A stretch of 64,000 nucleotides of DNA. It comes from Paraburkholderia acidisoli. Lineage in GTDB: Bacteria; Pseudomonadota; Gammaproteobacteria; Burkholderiales; Burkholderiaceae. The notes beneath the pieces were generated by a model that made no database searches, had not been told where the DNA came from, and saw nothing but the letters and a program-made list of their open reading frames with translations. The stretch covers positions 248,001 through 312,000 of the forward strand of contig NZ_CP046916.1 in NCBI RefSeq assembly GCF_009789675.1, given 5' to 3'. Positions 43,177 through 52,716 of this stretch are shown here, in pieces. Position numbers and translations under genes: made by a program. Position 1 is the first letter of the stretch; every line of letters starts with the position of its first letter.

Positions 43177-44130
43177 TCAAGACCCATCGCCGGCAGGTTG
43201 CCCCCACGCACCGTGACTCGCGCGAATCACGATCTTGCCGCGCGCATGGCCGGTCGCGAGTTTTTCGAGTGCGGCGCGCGCTTCGCCGGGCGCGAAGATC
43301 TCGTCGATGATGATTTGCAGTTCGTCGGCCTCGTACCGCTCGACGGCTTTCGCAAGGAACGGTTGCGCCGTGGCGAAGAACACGGAAGCGCCGTCGCGGC
43401 CGTCGCGCGGCTGAATGCCGAACTCGACCATGCTGACGATACGGCCGCCCGCACGCAACACGGACCACGATTGCTCGAGCGTCTCGCCGCCGAGCGTATC
43501 GAGCACGAGATCGACGTCACGCAACGCGGAGAAGTCCTCCGCGCGATAGTCGATCACGCGATCCGCGCCCAGGCTCTTCACCAGTTCGTGATTGCGCGCC
43601 GATGCCGTGGCGATCACACAGGCGCCCGCCCGATGCGCGAGTTGCACGGCCATGCTGCCGACGCCGCCCGCCGCTGCGTGAATCAGTACGCGCTCGCCGC
43701 GTTGCAACCGACCCACCTCGAAGAGACTTTGATATGCCGTGCCGAAGGCCGTGGGCAACGCGGCCGCGTGCTCGAAGCTCATCGACGCGGGCATGATCGA
43801 TACGTCGTTTGCGGCGATCACGACGCGCTGCGCGAACGCGCCGCCCGAACTGGGCGCAGTGCGCCCGAACACGCGATCCCCGGGGCGTAGCGTGGTCACC
43901 GCCGCACCGGCCGACTCGACCACGCCGCTGAAGTCGGTGCCCGGCACATAAGGGAATTCGACCGGAAACACGGCCTGCATATAGCCGGCCATGATCTTCA
44001 GATCGAGCGGATTGAGGCCGGCGGCTTCCACGCGCACGATCACTTCGTCGGCGTTGAGCGCGCGTAATGCGATCTCGCCTTGCGAGACGACGTCGGCGCT
44101 GCCGAACTGGTTGAGCCATGCTGCTTTCAT
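43177..44130 (-). CDS. NADP-dependent quinone oxidoreductase-like protein (zinc-free MDR)
   Basis: The 317-residue protein is of the medium-chain reductase family: VRVEAAGLNPLDLKIMAGYM, FPYVPGTDFSGVVESAGAAV, GDRVFGRT and the nucleotide fold LIHAAAGGVGSMAVQLA. It lacks the catalytic zinc cysteines, as quinone oxidoreductases do. AGAGGCGA is just before the ATG. It is followed on the DNA by an ester cyclase gene on the same strand and faces a LysR regulator across the gap, suggesting a small inducible unit. Confidence 0.9.
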   Translation of the reverse strand: MKAAWLNQFGSADVVSQGEIALRALNADEVIVRVEAAGLNPLDLKIMAGYMQAVFPVEFPYVPGTDFSGVVESAGAAVTTLRPGDRVFGRTAPSSGGAFAQRVVIAANDVSIMPASMSFEHAAALPTAFGTAYQSLFEVGRLQRGERVLIHAAAGGVGSMAVQLAHRAGACVIATASARNHELVKSLGADRVIDYRAEDFSALRDVDLVLDTLGGETLEQSWSVLRAGGRIVSMVEFGIQPRDGRDGASVFFATAQPFLAKAVERYEADELQIIIDEIFAPGEARAALEKLATGHARGKIVIRASHGAWGQPAGDGS

Positions 44131-44181
44131 GATTCGCCTCTTTGAATGCGGAATGCTGGAATGCCCGAGTGAGTTGGCGGA

Positions 44182-44631
44182 TCAACCTTGTTGCGGGAAT
44201 TGGCCGAGTTGCAGGAACAGGCCGAACCAGTCTTCCATATGCCACGTGGTTGCGATGCGGCCGTTCTGCACCTTGTGGAATTCGTGCAGGCGGAAACTCA
44301 CTTTCTTGCCGGTGGGCGCAATGCCGAAGAGTTCGCCTTCGTGCGTGCCGGTGATTTCGGCGCGCACGGCCACCTTTTCGACTGCCTGCACGATGTCGTG
44401 AATCACGATCTGCACGTCGGGGAACGCCTTGCCGAAACTCTCGATGATCGGCTTGATGCCGGCCGGACCGGGCTGCTGACCCGGCGCGAGCGGAATGTCG
44501 TCCCAGTCGGCGGCAAGAACGGCATCGACGAGAGCGGGGTTCTTCTCGCTGAACGCGCGATACAGGGTGCGGACGGCTTCGAGGTCGGCGTTGGAGGCGG
44601 TTGAAGTGGCGTGCGTGGCGGTTTGGGTCAT
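44182..44631 (-). CDS. SnoaL-like ester cyclase family protein
   Basis: The 149-residue protein has the SnoaL/NTF2 fold pattern: LEAVRTLYRAFSEKNPALVDAVLAADWDDIPLAPGQQPGPAGIKPIIESFGKAFPDVQIVIHDIV, then KVAVRAEITGTHEGELFGIAPTGKKVSFRLHEFHKVQNGRIATTWHMEDWFGL. This is the usual ester cyclase signature; most members lack a proven reaction. It precedes the oxidoreductase gene on the minus strand with a 51-base gap and is divergent from the LysR gene. Confidence 0.82.
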   Translation of the reverse strand: MTQTATHATSTASNADLEAVRTLYRAFSEKNPALVDAVLAADWDDIPLAPGQQPGPAGIKPIIESFGKAFPDVQIVIHDIVQAVEKVAVRAEITGTHEGELFGIAPTGKKVSFRLHEFHKVQNGRIATTWHMEDWFGLFLQLGQFPQQG

Positions 44632-44694
44632 GTCGGGACTCGTGGTGGGGTTGAACGTGAGCGAATTCTGGGCGAGGGCGTACAATCCGTCCAA

Positions 44695-44721
44695 CAAATA
44701 ACCTGTATAGATAATTATTTG
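44695..44721. promoter_or_regulatory. Inverted repeat CAAATAA-N13-TTATTTG before the LysR gene
   Basis: Perfect 7-bp arms separated by 13 bases, ending 4 bases before the LysR ATG and inside the 94-base divergent promoter. The spacing suits a LysR dimer site, probably used for autoregulation and control of the ester cyclase and oxidoreductase genes. Confidence 0.5.
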
Positions 44722-44725
44722 AAAT

Positions 44726-45637
44726 ATGGATTTTCATGGCATCGACCTGAATCTGCTGGTGGCGTTCGACGCCCTCATGAACGAGCGCAACGTGACGCGC
44801 GCCGCGACCCAGGTGGGCGTGAGTCAACCGGCGATGAGCGCGGCGTTGTCGCGCCTGCGCACGCTGCTCGGCGATCCGCTTTTTCTGCGCAGCGCCGAAG
44901 GCTTGATCCCCACGCCCAGGGCGCGCGATCTCGCCGAGCCCATTGCGCAGGCGCTGCGGCAGATCGAGCAGACGCTGGTGGACAAGCCGCGCTTCGATCC
45001 CGCGCAAACGTCGTTGACGTTCAATCTCGGGCTCTCGGAGTACCCGGCGTTCGTGCTGCTGCCCACGCTGCTCGCGGCGATGGAGCAGGCCGCGCCCGGC
45101 GTGACGATCACGGTGCACGCGTACAACGATCGCGATACGGCCGTCGACCTGCTGGACGCGGGCGAGATCGACGTGGCCATCGGCATCGTGCCAACGAAGT
45201 CGGACCCGCGCATCCTGCATCGCCCCATCCTGCACGACGAGTTCGTGACCATCGTGTCGAAGCGTCATCCGGCCGCGCGCCGGGGCATGGATCTGAAGAC
45301 GTATCTGACGCTGCAGCACGTGCTCGCCTCGCCCGAAGGCGACCGGCATGGGCTCGTCGATCAGGCGCTCGCGCAACTCGGCGAGCGCCGCACGCTCGCG
45401 CTCACGCTGCCGCAAATGTTCGCGATTCCGGGCATCGTGGCGCGTACGCGGCTCTCGGCCACGTTGATGAAGCGCGTGGCGCTCAATACCGCGGTGGGGC
45501 GAGAACTCGTGGCGTTCGCGCCGCCCGTCGCGCTGCCGGCGATCCGCTTCGATCTGATCTGGCATCGCCGTGGCGACTCGCATCCCGCGCAGGTGTGGCT
45601 GCGCGAGTTCATCGCCGGTCACGCGGCCACGCTGTAG
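44726..45637 (+). CDS. LysR family transcriptional regulator (NodD/SyrM-like)
   Basis: The 303-residue protein has DLNLLVAFDALMNERNVTRAATQVGVSQPAMSAALSRLRTLLGDPLFLRSAEGLIPTPRA (residues 6-66), the NodD-type helix-turn-helix. The ligand domain contains DLLDAGEIDVAIGIVP and HDEFVTIVSKRHP. It is divergent from the ester cyclase/oxidoreductase unit and probably activates it. The inverted repeat directly before its ATG may be its binding site. Confidence 0.9.
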   Translation: MDFHGIDLNLLVAFDALMNERNVTRAATQVGVSQPAMSAALSRLRTLLGDPLFLRSAEGLIPTPRARDLAEPIAQALRQIEQTLVDKPRFDPAQTSLTFNLGLSEYPAFVLLPTLLAAMEQAAPGVTITVHAYNDRDTAVDLLDAGEIDVAIGIVPTKSDPRILHRPILHDEFVTIVSKRHPAARRGMDLKTYLTLQHVLASPEGDRHGLVDQALAQLGERRTLALTLPQMFAIPGIVARTRLSATLMKRVALNTAVGRELVAFAPPVALPAIRFDLIWHRRGDSHPAQVWLREFIAGHAATL

Positions 45638-45801
45638 CGCGCGACGCGCGGGGTCATCGACATGTTCGCGAACGTAGGCTGGCGCGATGCGTGGGCGACG
45701 CGCTCGCAGGGGTTTCGTCCCCATGGCAAGAGGCTCGCCAGCGCGATTGTGCGGGGTGCGGTTACACTTGAGAGTCGTGCGCCGAACCCCACTTAATCGC
45801 C

Positions 45802-46215
45802 GTGAATCAGCGTATCCGTCCTCCTTTGCCACCCGAATGGCCGTTCCCGCCCGCGCGCGATGTCGCCGGGCGGACGTTCGGCGATCTCACCGCGCTGCGT
45901 TATCGCGGCGCGGACGTGTGGCTATGGAAGTGCCGGTGCGGCGGTCATATCATCGCGGCGCTCGACACGGTGGAAGGCGGCGAAACGCGCGATTGCGGTT
46001 GCCGCGAGCAACGCCGCGTGTGGCGTTCGCGCCCGGATTCGCGGGCGCTGCGCGGCGGCGAGGTGTTCGGCCAGCTCACGACCGAACGCTACGCCGGCGA
46101 CGGTTTGTGGATCTGCCGATGCGAATGCGGCCGCGAAACGACCGTGAGCGCGGGGCGCCTGCGCTTGGGCCAGGCGCGCTCGTGCGGCCGTTGTCACGAC
46201 ACATCGGGCGATTGA
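45802..46215 (+). CDS. Small protein with two tandem zinc-knuckle-like repeats
   Basis: The 137-residue basic protein consists of two related units (about 21-68 and 84-131). Each has an FGxLT start, a tyrosine-containing strand, a CRC knuckle and a second Cys pair: Cys44, 46, 65, 67 in the first and Cys105, 107, 109, 128, 131 in the second. Similar WKCRCxCG...SCGC modules occur in phage and mobile-element proteins, often beside DNA-binding domains. The start is GTG at 45802 with no clear ribosome site. No partner gene is evident, and function is unknown. Confidence 0.6.
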   Translation: MNQRIRPPLPPEWPFPPARDVAGRTFGDLTALRYRGADVWLWKCRCGGHIIAALDTVEGGETRDCGCREQRRVWRSRPDSRALRGGEVFGQLTTERYAGDGLWICRCECGRETTVSAGRLRLGQARSCGRCHDTSGD

Positions 46216-46326
46216 GCGGTAACGCCGACGGCCGCGTCAGCCCGTTTTTTCGGCCAGCTTTCTTTGCGCTTTCGACCCGGGCCGCGCCCGATTGAAGGCA
46301 CGCTCGCGCCATGGCACGATGCGGCC

Positions 46327-46803
46327 ATGACGCGTTCTCCTTCCCGCACGCCAGCTGGCAAGCCAGCGAGCCCGCAGCGCAGCACGCGGCTGCGCGATCT
46401 CGCCCGCTTGCGGCGCGTGCGCGACCGTATCGACCGCGAATTCGCCCAGCCGCTCGATGTCGACGCGCTGGCGCGAGGCGTTCATATGTCGTCGGGCCAT
46501 TTGAGCCGGCAGTTCCGGCTGGCCTACGGTGAATCGGTGTATGCGTACCTGATGACACGCCGTATCGAACGCGCGATGGCGCTGTTGCGGCGCGGCGATC
46601 TGAGCGTCACCGAGGTCTGCTTCGCGGTGGGCTGCGCGTCGCTGGGCACGTTCAGCACGCGCTTCACGGAGTTGGTGGGCATGAATCCCAGCACCTGGCA
46701 ACGCGATGGCGCGAGCGACGTGGCGGGCATGCCGGCCTGCGTGGCCAGGCAGGTGACGCGACCGGTCAGGAATCGAGAAGCGTCGAACAAGACGAGTGCC
46801 TAA
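46327..46803 (+). CDS. AraC-type regulator, DNA-binding domain only
   Basis: The 158-residue protein is mostly an AraC helix-turn-helix pair: IDREFAQPLDVDALARGVHMSSGHLSRQFRLAYGESVYAYLMTRRIERAMALLRRGDLSVTEVCFAVGCASLGTFSTRFTELVGMNPSTWQ. It lacks the sensor domain of full-length AraC proteins (usually 250-300 residues). Such short forms often sit next to a VOC gene, as here, 78 bases downstream. It probably controls that gene. The start is ATG 46327. Confidence 0.88.
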   Translation: MTRSPSRTPAGKPASPQRSTRLRDLARLRRVRDRIDREFAQPLDVDALARGVHMSSGHLSRQFRLAYGESVYAYLMTRRIERAMALLRRGDLSVTEVCFAVGCASLGTFSTRFTELVGMNPSTWQRDGASDVAGMPACVARQVTRPVRNREASNKTSA

Positions 46804-46881
46804 ACTGCATCCGGCAGTGCGCCGCGCCCGATCTAACCGGTTCGGCGGCGTGCACAACCTCGTCCTCACCGGAGCCTGACC

Positions 46882-47295
46882 ATGGATATCGTCGTCCACT
46901 CGACCTTTCTGCCCCACACCGACCCCGAAGCGTCGCTGGCGTTCTACCGCGATGCGCTCGACTTCGAGATTCGCAAGGATGTCGCTTATGGCGGCAATCG
47001 CTGGATCACCGTCGGCCCGAAAGGCAAGCCGGAGGCCGCCGGCATCGTGCTGTATCCGCCCAACGCCACGCCGGGTCTGACCGACGAAGAGCGCCGCATG
47101 ATCGCCGAAATGATGGCCAAGGGCACCTTCGCGATGCTGCTGCTCGGCACGCACGACCTGGACGGCGTGTTCCAGCGGCTTCAGGACCGCGACGCCGAGA
47201 TCACGCAAGAGCCCACGGACCAGCCGTACGGCGTGCGCGATCTGGGCGTGCGCGATCCGGCGGGGAACATGCTGCGGATACAGCAGATCGCCTGA
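46882..47295 (+). CDS. VOC (glyoxalase-like) family protein
   Basis: The 137-residue protein shows MDIVVHSTFLPHTDPEASLAFYRDALDFEIRKDV, GNRWITVGPKG and the C-terminal QPYGVRDLGVRDPAGNMLRIQQ, the single-domain VOC pattern found next to short AraC regulators. Glyoxalase, bleomycin-resistance or dioxygenase-like activity is possible. AGCCTGACC precedes the ATG at 46882. It forms a two-gene unit with the upstream regulator. Confidence 0.85.
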   Translation: MDIVVHSTFLPHTDPEASLAFYRDALDFEIRKDVAYGGNRWITVGPKGKPEAAGIVLYPPNATPGLTDEERRMIAEMMAKGTFAMLLLGTHDLDGVFQRLQDRDAEITQEPTDQPYGVRDLGVRDPAGNMLRIQQIA

Positions 47296-47341
47296 GCGGT
47301 CATCTGCGCGGTCACGCTAGTCACGCGCGGTTGCCCACCTC

Positions 47342-47366
47342 TGTTCCGAAACACAACACCTGTGTT
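47342..47366 (+). promoter_or_regulatory. Two short dyads, candidate activator site for the sigma-54 promoter
   Basis: TGTT-CCGA-AACA (47342-47353) and AACAC-CT-GTGTT (47355-47366) lie side by side about 65-90 bases before the sigma-54 promoter, the right distance for an enhancer-binding protein such as the AcoR-like activator at 54221. Confidence 0.5.
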
Positions 47367-47430
47367 GAATGAGAGCAGCGGGATGACAGCGCCTCATCGT
47401 AAAACCCTTTAAATACGGGCTTTCGCGCGC

Positions 47431-47446
47431 TGGTACGGTTCGTGCA
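47431..47446 (+). promoter_or_regulatory. Sigma-54 (-24/-12) promoter of the alcohol dehydrogenase gene
   Basis: TGGTACGGTTCGTGCA matches the sigma-54 consensus TGGCACG-N4-TTGCA at all but two fixed positions and keeps the GG and GC at the right spacing. It lies 50 bases before the ATG. Confidence 0.75.
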
Positions 47447-47495
47447 AAAGGTTAAGCGGGTGCAACGACATCCCCACATAACCTTTGGAGACGAC

Positions 47496-48668
47496 ATGAG
47501 TTATCTGAGCATCGCGGATCGTACCGACAGCTTCTTCATTCCCTGCGTCACCCTCATCGGCCCCGGTTGCGCGCGCGAAACCGGCACGCGGGCGAAGTCG
47601 CTGGGTGCGAAAAAAGCGCTCATCGTGACGGACGCCGGTCTGCACAAGATGGGGCTACCGGAGATCATCGCGGGCTACATTCGCGAAGCCGGACTCCAGG
47701 CCGTGATCTTTCCGGGCGCGGAACCCAATCCCACCGACATCAACGTGCACGAAGGCGTCAAGCTCTATCAGCGAGAGGGTTGCGACTTCATCGTCTCGCT
47801 CGGCGGCGGGTCCTCGCACGATTGCGCCAAAGGCATTGGCCTCGTCACCGCGGGCGGCGGTCATATTCGCGACTACGAAGGCGTCGACCAATCCAGCGTG
47901 CCCATGACGCCGCTCATCTCGATCAACACCACGGCGGGCACGGCGGCGGAAATGACGCGCTTCTGCATCATCACGAACTCCAGCAATCACGTGAAAATGG
48001 CGATCGTCGACTGGCGCTGCACGCCGCTCATCGCCATCGACGACCCGCGTTTGATGGTCGCCATGCCGCCCGCGCTCACGGCCGCGACCGGCATGGACGC
48101 GCTCACGCACGCCGTGGAAGCGTACGTCTCCACCGCCGCCACGCCGATCACCGACGCCTGCGCGGAAAAGGCCATCGCCCTGATCGGCGAATGGCTGCCC
48201 AAGGCCGTCGCGAACGGTGAATCCATGGAAGCGCGCGCGGCCATGTGCTACGCGCAGTACCTCGCGGGCATGGCGTTCAACAACGCCTCGCTCGGTTATG
48301 TGCACGCCATGGCGCACCAGTTGGGCGGCTTCTATAACCTGCCGCACGGCGTGTGCAACGCCATCTTGTTGCCGCACGTGTCCGAGTTCAATCTGATCGC
48401 CGCGCCCGAGCGCTTCGCGCGCATCGCCGCGCTGCTCGGCGCGTACACCGCGGGGCTGTCCACCACGGAAGCGGCCGCGGCGGCAGTGGCCGCCATTCGC
48501 GGCTTGTCGGGTTCCGTCGGCATTCCTTCTGGTCTCGCGGGGCTCGGTGTGAAGGCGGAAGACCACGAGGTGATGGCGCATAACGCGCAAAAGGACGCGT
48601 GCATGCTGACCAACCCGCGCAAGGCCACGCTCAACCAGGTTATCGCCATTTTCGAAGCCGCAATGTAA
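47496..48668 (+). CDS. Iron-dependent alcohol dehydrogenase
   Basis: The 390-residue group III alcohol dehydrogenase has the NAD loop SLGGGSSHDCAKGIG and metal-ligand region TGMDALTHAVEAYVSTAATP plus NASLGYVHAMAHQLGGFYNLPHGVCNAILLPHV, with the expected His ligands. It should oxidise primary alcohols such as ethanol to aldehydes with NAD. GGAG is 6 bases before the ATG at 47496. A sigma-54 promoter lies upstream, and aldehyde dehydrogenase and acetyl-CoA synthetase genes follow, making an alcohol-to-acetyl-CoA route. Confidence 0.92.
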   Translation: MSYLSIADRTDSFFIPCVTLIGPGCARETGTRAKSLGAKKALIVTDAGLHKMGLPEIIAGYIREAGLQAVIFPGAEPNPTDINVHEGVKLYQREGCDFIVSLGGGSSHDCAKGIGLVTAGGGHIRDYEGVDQSSVPMTPLISINTTAGTAAEMTRFCIITNSSNHVKMAIVDWRCTPLIAIDDPRLMVAMPPALTAATGMDALTHAVEAYVSTAATPITDACAEKAIALIGEWLPKAVANGESMEARAAMCYAQYLAGMAFNNASLGYVHAMAHQLGGFYNLPHGVCNAILLPHVSEFNLIAAPERFARIAALLGAYTAGLSTTEAAAAAVAAIRGLSGSVGIPSGLAGLGVKAEDHEVMAHNAQKDACMLTNPRKATLNQVIAIFEAAM

Positions 48669-48683
48669 GCGGGCGAGCCTTTA

Positions 48684-48728
48684 TTCGCCGTGAGCGGCGA
48701 AGCAATCATTTCGATCAGGAAACCTGAT
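48684..48728 (+). terminator. Two hairpins after the alcohol dehydrogenase gene
   Basis: TTCGCCG-TGAG-CGGCGAA (48684-48701) and ATCAGG-AAA-CCTGAT (48714-48728) follow the stop codon; the second is followed by TAATTTTG. They may terminate or attenuate reading into the aldehyde dehydrogenase gene. Confidence 0.5.
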
Positions 48729-48830
48729 TAATTTTGTGTTGTCATCGACCCGGAACGACGGCGTCGCGACTTCGCGCGCACGGGCGCCGTCTCCCGACAT
48801 CACGCAACTGACACCGAACAGGACCGCACC

Positions 48831-50357
48831 ATGAATCCCTTCGACCTCAAGAATCTTGGCCTCGACGTCGAGTATCCGTACCGTCAGCGTTACGAGAACT
48901 ACATCGGCGGCAAATGGGTTGCGCCCGAGGGCGGCGACTACTTCGAAAACGTCTCGCCGATCAACGGCCAACCGTTTTGCCGCGTGCCGCGCTCGACCGG
49001 CGTGGACGTGGATCTCGCCATCGACGCCGCGCACGCCGCGCGCCGCAAGTGGGGCAAGACCTCGGCGGCCGAGCGGGCGAATCTGCTGCTCGCGGCCGCC
49101 GGGCGCATGGAGAAGAACCTGCGCCTGCTCGCCGTGGCCGAAACCATCGACAACGGCAAGCCGCTGCGCGAAACCATGGTCGCGGACCTGCCGCTCGCGA
49201 TCGACCATTTCCGTTACTTCGCGGGCTGCATTCGCGCGCAGGAAGGCGGCATTTCCGAAATCGACGACAACACCGTCGCCTATCACTTTCACGAGCCGCT
49301 CGGCGTGGTCGGGCAGATCATTCCGTGGAATTTCCCGCTGCTGATGGCGGCGTGGAAGCTCGCGCCCGCGCTCGCCGCCGGTTGCTGCGTGGTGATGAAG
49401 CCCGCCGAGCAAACGCCTGCCTCGGTGCTCGTGCTGATGGAGTTGATTGGCGACCTGTTCCCGCCGGGCGTGATCAACATCGTGAGCGGCTTCGGCCGCG
49501 AAGCGGGCGAGGCGCTCGCCACCAGCCCGCGCATCGCGAAGATCGCCTTCACGGGCTCGACGCCCGTGGGCAAGCGCATTCTGCACGCCGCCGCGGAAAA
49601 CCTGATTCCGTCAACGGTCGAACTGGGCGGCAAAAGCCCGAACATCTTCTTCGCCGACGTGCTAGATCACGACGACGCGTTCCTCGACAAGGCGCTCGAA
49701 GGCCTCGCCATGTTCGCGCTGAACCAGGGGGAGATCTGCACGTGTCCCTCGCGCGTGCTCGTGCAGGAATCGATCTACGAACGCTTCATCGAAAAGGCCA
49801 TCGCGCGCGTGGAGCGCATCAAGAGCGGCCACCCGCTCGATCTCGAAACGATGATCGGCGCGCAGGCCTCGCAGCAGCAGCTCGACAAGATCCTCTCGTA
49901 TATCGACATCGGCCGCGAAGAGGGCGCGCAATGTTTGACGGGCGGCGCGCGTGCGAGTCATCACGCCGATCTTGCCGAGGGCTTCTACGTGAAGCCCACG
50001 ATGCTGTTCGGCCACAACAAGATGCGCGTGTTTCAGGAGGAAATTTTCGGGCCGGTGGCCTCGGTCATGACCTTCAAGGACGAGCAGGAAGCCATCGAAA
50101 TCGCCAACGACACTTACTACGGTCTGGGCGCGGGCGTGTGGACGCGCGACGGCACGCGGGCGTATCGCACGGGGCGCGAAATCGAGGCGGGGCGCGTCTG
50201 GACCAACTGTTATCACCTGTATCCCGCGCATGCGGCGTTCGGTGGCTACAAGCAATCGGGCATCGGGCGCGAGACGCACAAGATGGCGCTGTCGAACTAT
50301 CAGCAGACGAAGTGTCTGCTGGTCAATTATCAGCCCGACGCGCTGGGCTTCTTCTGA
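48831..50357 (+). CDS. NAD-dependent aldehyde dehydrogenase (acetaldehyde-oxidising type)
   Basis: The 508-residue enzyme has the ALDH motifs [31 protein letters not shown], the catalytic Glu in ELGGKSPN and the catalytic Cys303 in [26 protein letters not shown] and [29 protein letters not shown] follow. It is of the ExaC/AcoD type, oxidising acetaldehyde and related aldehydes to acids. It sits between the alcohol dehydrogenase and acetyl-CoA synthetase genes. No sigma-54 site is seen in its own 162-base leader. Confidence 0.93.
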   Translation: MNPFDLKNLGLDVEYPYRQRYENYIGGKWVAPEGGDYFENVSPINGQPFCRVPRSTGVDVDLAIDAAHAARRKWGKTSAAERANLLLAAAGRMEKNLRLLAVAETIDNGKPLRETMVADLPLAIDHFRYFAGCIRAQEGGISEIDDNTVAYHFHEPLGVVGQIIPWNFPLLMAAWKLAPALAAGCCVVMKPAEQTPASVLVLMELIGDLFPPGVINIVSGFGREAGEALATSPRIAKIAFTGSTPVGKRILHAAAENLIPSTVELGGKSPNIFFADVLDHDDAFLDKALEGLAMFALNQGEICTCPSRVLVQESIYERFIEKAIARVERIKSGHPLDLETMIGAQASQQQLDKILSYIDIGREEGAQCLTGGARASHHADLAEGFYVKPTMLFGHNKMRVFQEEIFGPVASVMTFKDEQEAIEIANDTYYGLGAGVWTRDGTRAYRTGREIEAGRVWTNCYHLYPAHAAFGGYKQSGIGRETHKMALSNYQQTKCLLVNYQPDALGFF

Positions 50358-50533
50358 TGCGCCGCAGGCAGGGTTGATGCACACGGGTCGCGCGCGCATG
50401 CCGCAGTCGGCGCGATCCGGCGTCCATCCGCGTGATCGATGTCATCGACGTCATCGACGGGTAACGAAAACACACGACGAGCGCGCCGCCTGCGGGCGGA
50501 CGCCTCGCGCAGTCAGTCAGGGTGGGAGAGTCA

Positions 50534-52507
50534 ATGTCAGCGATCGAATCGGTTCTTCATGAACCGCGCGTGTTTGCGCCTGCCGCGCAAACGGTGGCCA
50601 ACGCCACGGTGTCGGGCATGGCGGCCTACGAGGCGCTGTGCGCCGAAGCCGCGCGCGATTACGAAGGGTTCTGGGCGCGTCTCGCGCGCGAAACGCTCGC
50701 GTGGCATACGCCGTTCGCGAAGGTGCTCGACGAATCGAAGGCGCCGTTCTACACGTGGTTCGAAGACGGCGAACTCAACGCGTCGTACAACTGCCTCGAC
50801 CGCCACGTGGAGGCGGGCCACGGTGAGCGCGTCGCGATCATTTTCGAGGCCGACGACGGCGCGGTTACGCGCGTCACGTACCGCGATCTGCTCGCGCGCG
50901 TCTCGCGTTTCGCCAACGCGCTCAAGCAGCGCGGCGTGAAGAAGGGCGATCGCGTGGTGATCTACATGCCGATGTCGATCGAAGGCATCGTGGCCATGCA
51001 GGCATGCGCGCGCATTGGCGCCACGCACTCGGTCGTGTTCGGCGGTTTCTCGTCGAAGTCGCTCAACGAACGCGTGGTGGACGTGGGCGCGGTCGCGCTC
51101 GTCACCGCCGACGAACAAATGCGGCGCGGCAAGGCGCTGCCGCTCAAGCGTATCGCCGACGAAGCGCTCGCCATGGGCGGCTGCGACGCCGTGCATAGCG
51201 TGATCGTCGACCGGCGTACCGGCGGCGACATCGACTGGATCGAAGGCCGTGACCACTGGATGCACGAACTCGCGCACGCGCAAGGTGAGACGTGCGCGCC
51301 GGAACCGGTGGGCGCGGAGCATCCGCTTTTCGTTCTCTACACCTCGGGCTCGACGGGCGCGCCCAAGGGCGTGCAGCACAGCACGGGCGGCTACTTGCTG
51401 TGGGCCGCGCAAACGCTGAAATGGACCTTCGACTGGAAGCCGGACGATATTTTCTGGTGCACCGCCGACATCGGCTGGATCACGGGCCACAGCTACATCG
51501 CCTATGGTCCGCTTGCGCTGGGCGCGACCCAGGTCGTGTTCGAGGGCGTGCCCACGTGGCCCGACGAAGGGCGTTTCTGGCAGATGATCGAGAAGCACAA
51601 GGTCACGCTGTTCTACACCGCGCCCACGGCCATCCGCTCGCTGATAAAAGCTTCGGATGCCGATGCCGCGGTGCATCCGGCGCGTTATGACCTGTCCTCG
51701 CTGCGCATTCTCGGCACGGTCGGCGAGCCGATCAATCCCGAAGCCTGGATCTGGTACTACGAAAACGTGGGCGGCAAGCGCTGCCCGATCGTCGACACGT
51801 GGTGGCAGACCGAAACCGGCGGCCACATGATCACGCCGCTGCCGGGCGCGACGCCGCTCGTGCCGGGCTCGTGCACGCTGCCGCTGCCGGGCATCATGGC
51901 GGCCATCGTCGACGAAACCGGCCAGGACGTGCCCAACGGGCAGGGCGGCATTCTGGTCGTGAAGCGGCCGTGGCCCGCGATGATCCGCAACGTGTGGGGT
52001 CAACCGGAGCGCTACCAGTCGGGCTATTTCCCCGCGGAACTTGGCGGCACGCTGTACCTCGCCGGCGACGGCAGCGTGCGCGACAAGGACAGCGGCTATT
52101 TCACGATCATGGGCCGGATCGACGACGTGCTGAACGTCTCCGGTCACCGTCTGGGCACGATGGAAATCGAGTCGGCGCTGGTGGCGAATCCGCTCGTGGC
52201 CGAGGCCGCGGTGGTGGGTCGTCCGGACGACACGACGGGCGAAGCCGTGGTCGCGTTCGTGGTGCTCAAGGCCACGCGCCCGCAAGGCGACGAAGCCGTG
52301 AAGCTCGCGAACGATCTGCGCGCGTGGGTCGGCAAGGAGATCGGGCCGATCGCGAAACCGAAGGACATCCGCTTTGGCGAAAACCTGCCGAAGACGCGTT
52401 CGGGCAAGATCATGCGCCGCCTCTTGCGCTCGCTCGCGAAGGGCGAGGCAATCACGCAGGACGTCTCCACGCTGGAGAATCCGGCCATTCTCGATCAGCT
52501 CGGCTAG
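50534..52507 (+). CDS. acs: Acetyl-CoA synthetase
   Basis: The 657-residue AMP-forming ligase has [21 protein letters not shown] (P-loop), [56 protein letters not shown] and the C-terminal [11 protein letters not shown] with the lysine regulated by acetylation in this family (about residue 622). Length matches typical Acs. It turns acetate into acetyl-CoA, finishing the alcohol route. I chose ATG 50534 with GGGAGAG upstream over an earlier in-frame start at 50522. Confidence 0.95.
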   Translation: MSAIESVLHEPRVFAPAAQTVANATVSGMAAYEALCAEAARDYEGFWARLARETLAWHTPFAKVLDESKAPFYTWFEDGELNASYNCLDRHVEAGHGERVAIIFEADDGAVTRVTYRDLLARVSRFANALKQRGVKKGDRVVIYMPMSIEGIVAMQACARIGATHSVVFGGFSSKSLNERVVDVGAVALVTADEQMRRGKALPLKRIADEALAMGGCDAVHSVIVDRRTGGDIDWIEGRDHWMHELAHAQGETCAPEPVGAEHPLFVLYTSGSTGAPKGVQHSTGGYLLWAAQTLKWTFDWKPDDIFWCTADIGWITGHSYIAYGPLALGATQVVFEGVPTWPDEGRFWQMIEKHKVTLFYTAPTAIRSLIKASDADAAVHPARYDLSSLRILGTVGEPINPEAWIWYYENVGGKRCPIVDTWWQTETGGHMITPLPGATPLVPGSCTLPLPGIMAAIVDETGQDVPNGQGGILVVKRPWPAMIRNVWGQPERYQSGYFPAELGGTLYLAGDGSVRDKDSGYFTIMGRIDDVLNVSGHRLGTMEIESALVANPLVAEAAVVGRPDDTTGEAVVAFVVLKATRPQGDEAVKLANDLRAWVGKEIGPIAKPKDIRFGENLPKTRSGKIMRRLLRSLAKGEAITQDVSTLENPAILDQLG

Positions 52508-52716
52508 CTGGACCCGGCGAATCGAACGCACGCGCACTGAGCGTTGCCAACGCGTCACCGCCCGGCGGACGCGTGAGCCGGGCGCGCGCATTTCCAGGCC
52601 GGGTCATGCTGATTGATCGCCGTGTGGCGGCACGCCGCGTGGTTCGAAGGGCGCTCCAGCGGGGCGCCGTGTCGCCGCGTTGGCGTGCGGCCGCCCCGGC
52701 GGGGAGGAAGCCGCCC

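Noticed and set aside
50448..50466. Short direct repeats of GTCATCGAC before acetyl-CoA synthetase
   Set aside because: Only two partial copies and no symmetry; likely chance in a short leader.
50537..52591. A 684-codon open frame opposite the acetyl-CoA synthetase gene
   Set aside because: It mirrors a fully recognised enzyme; the product is a low-information Arg/His/Val mixture.
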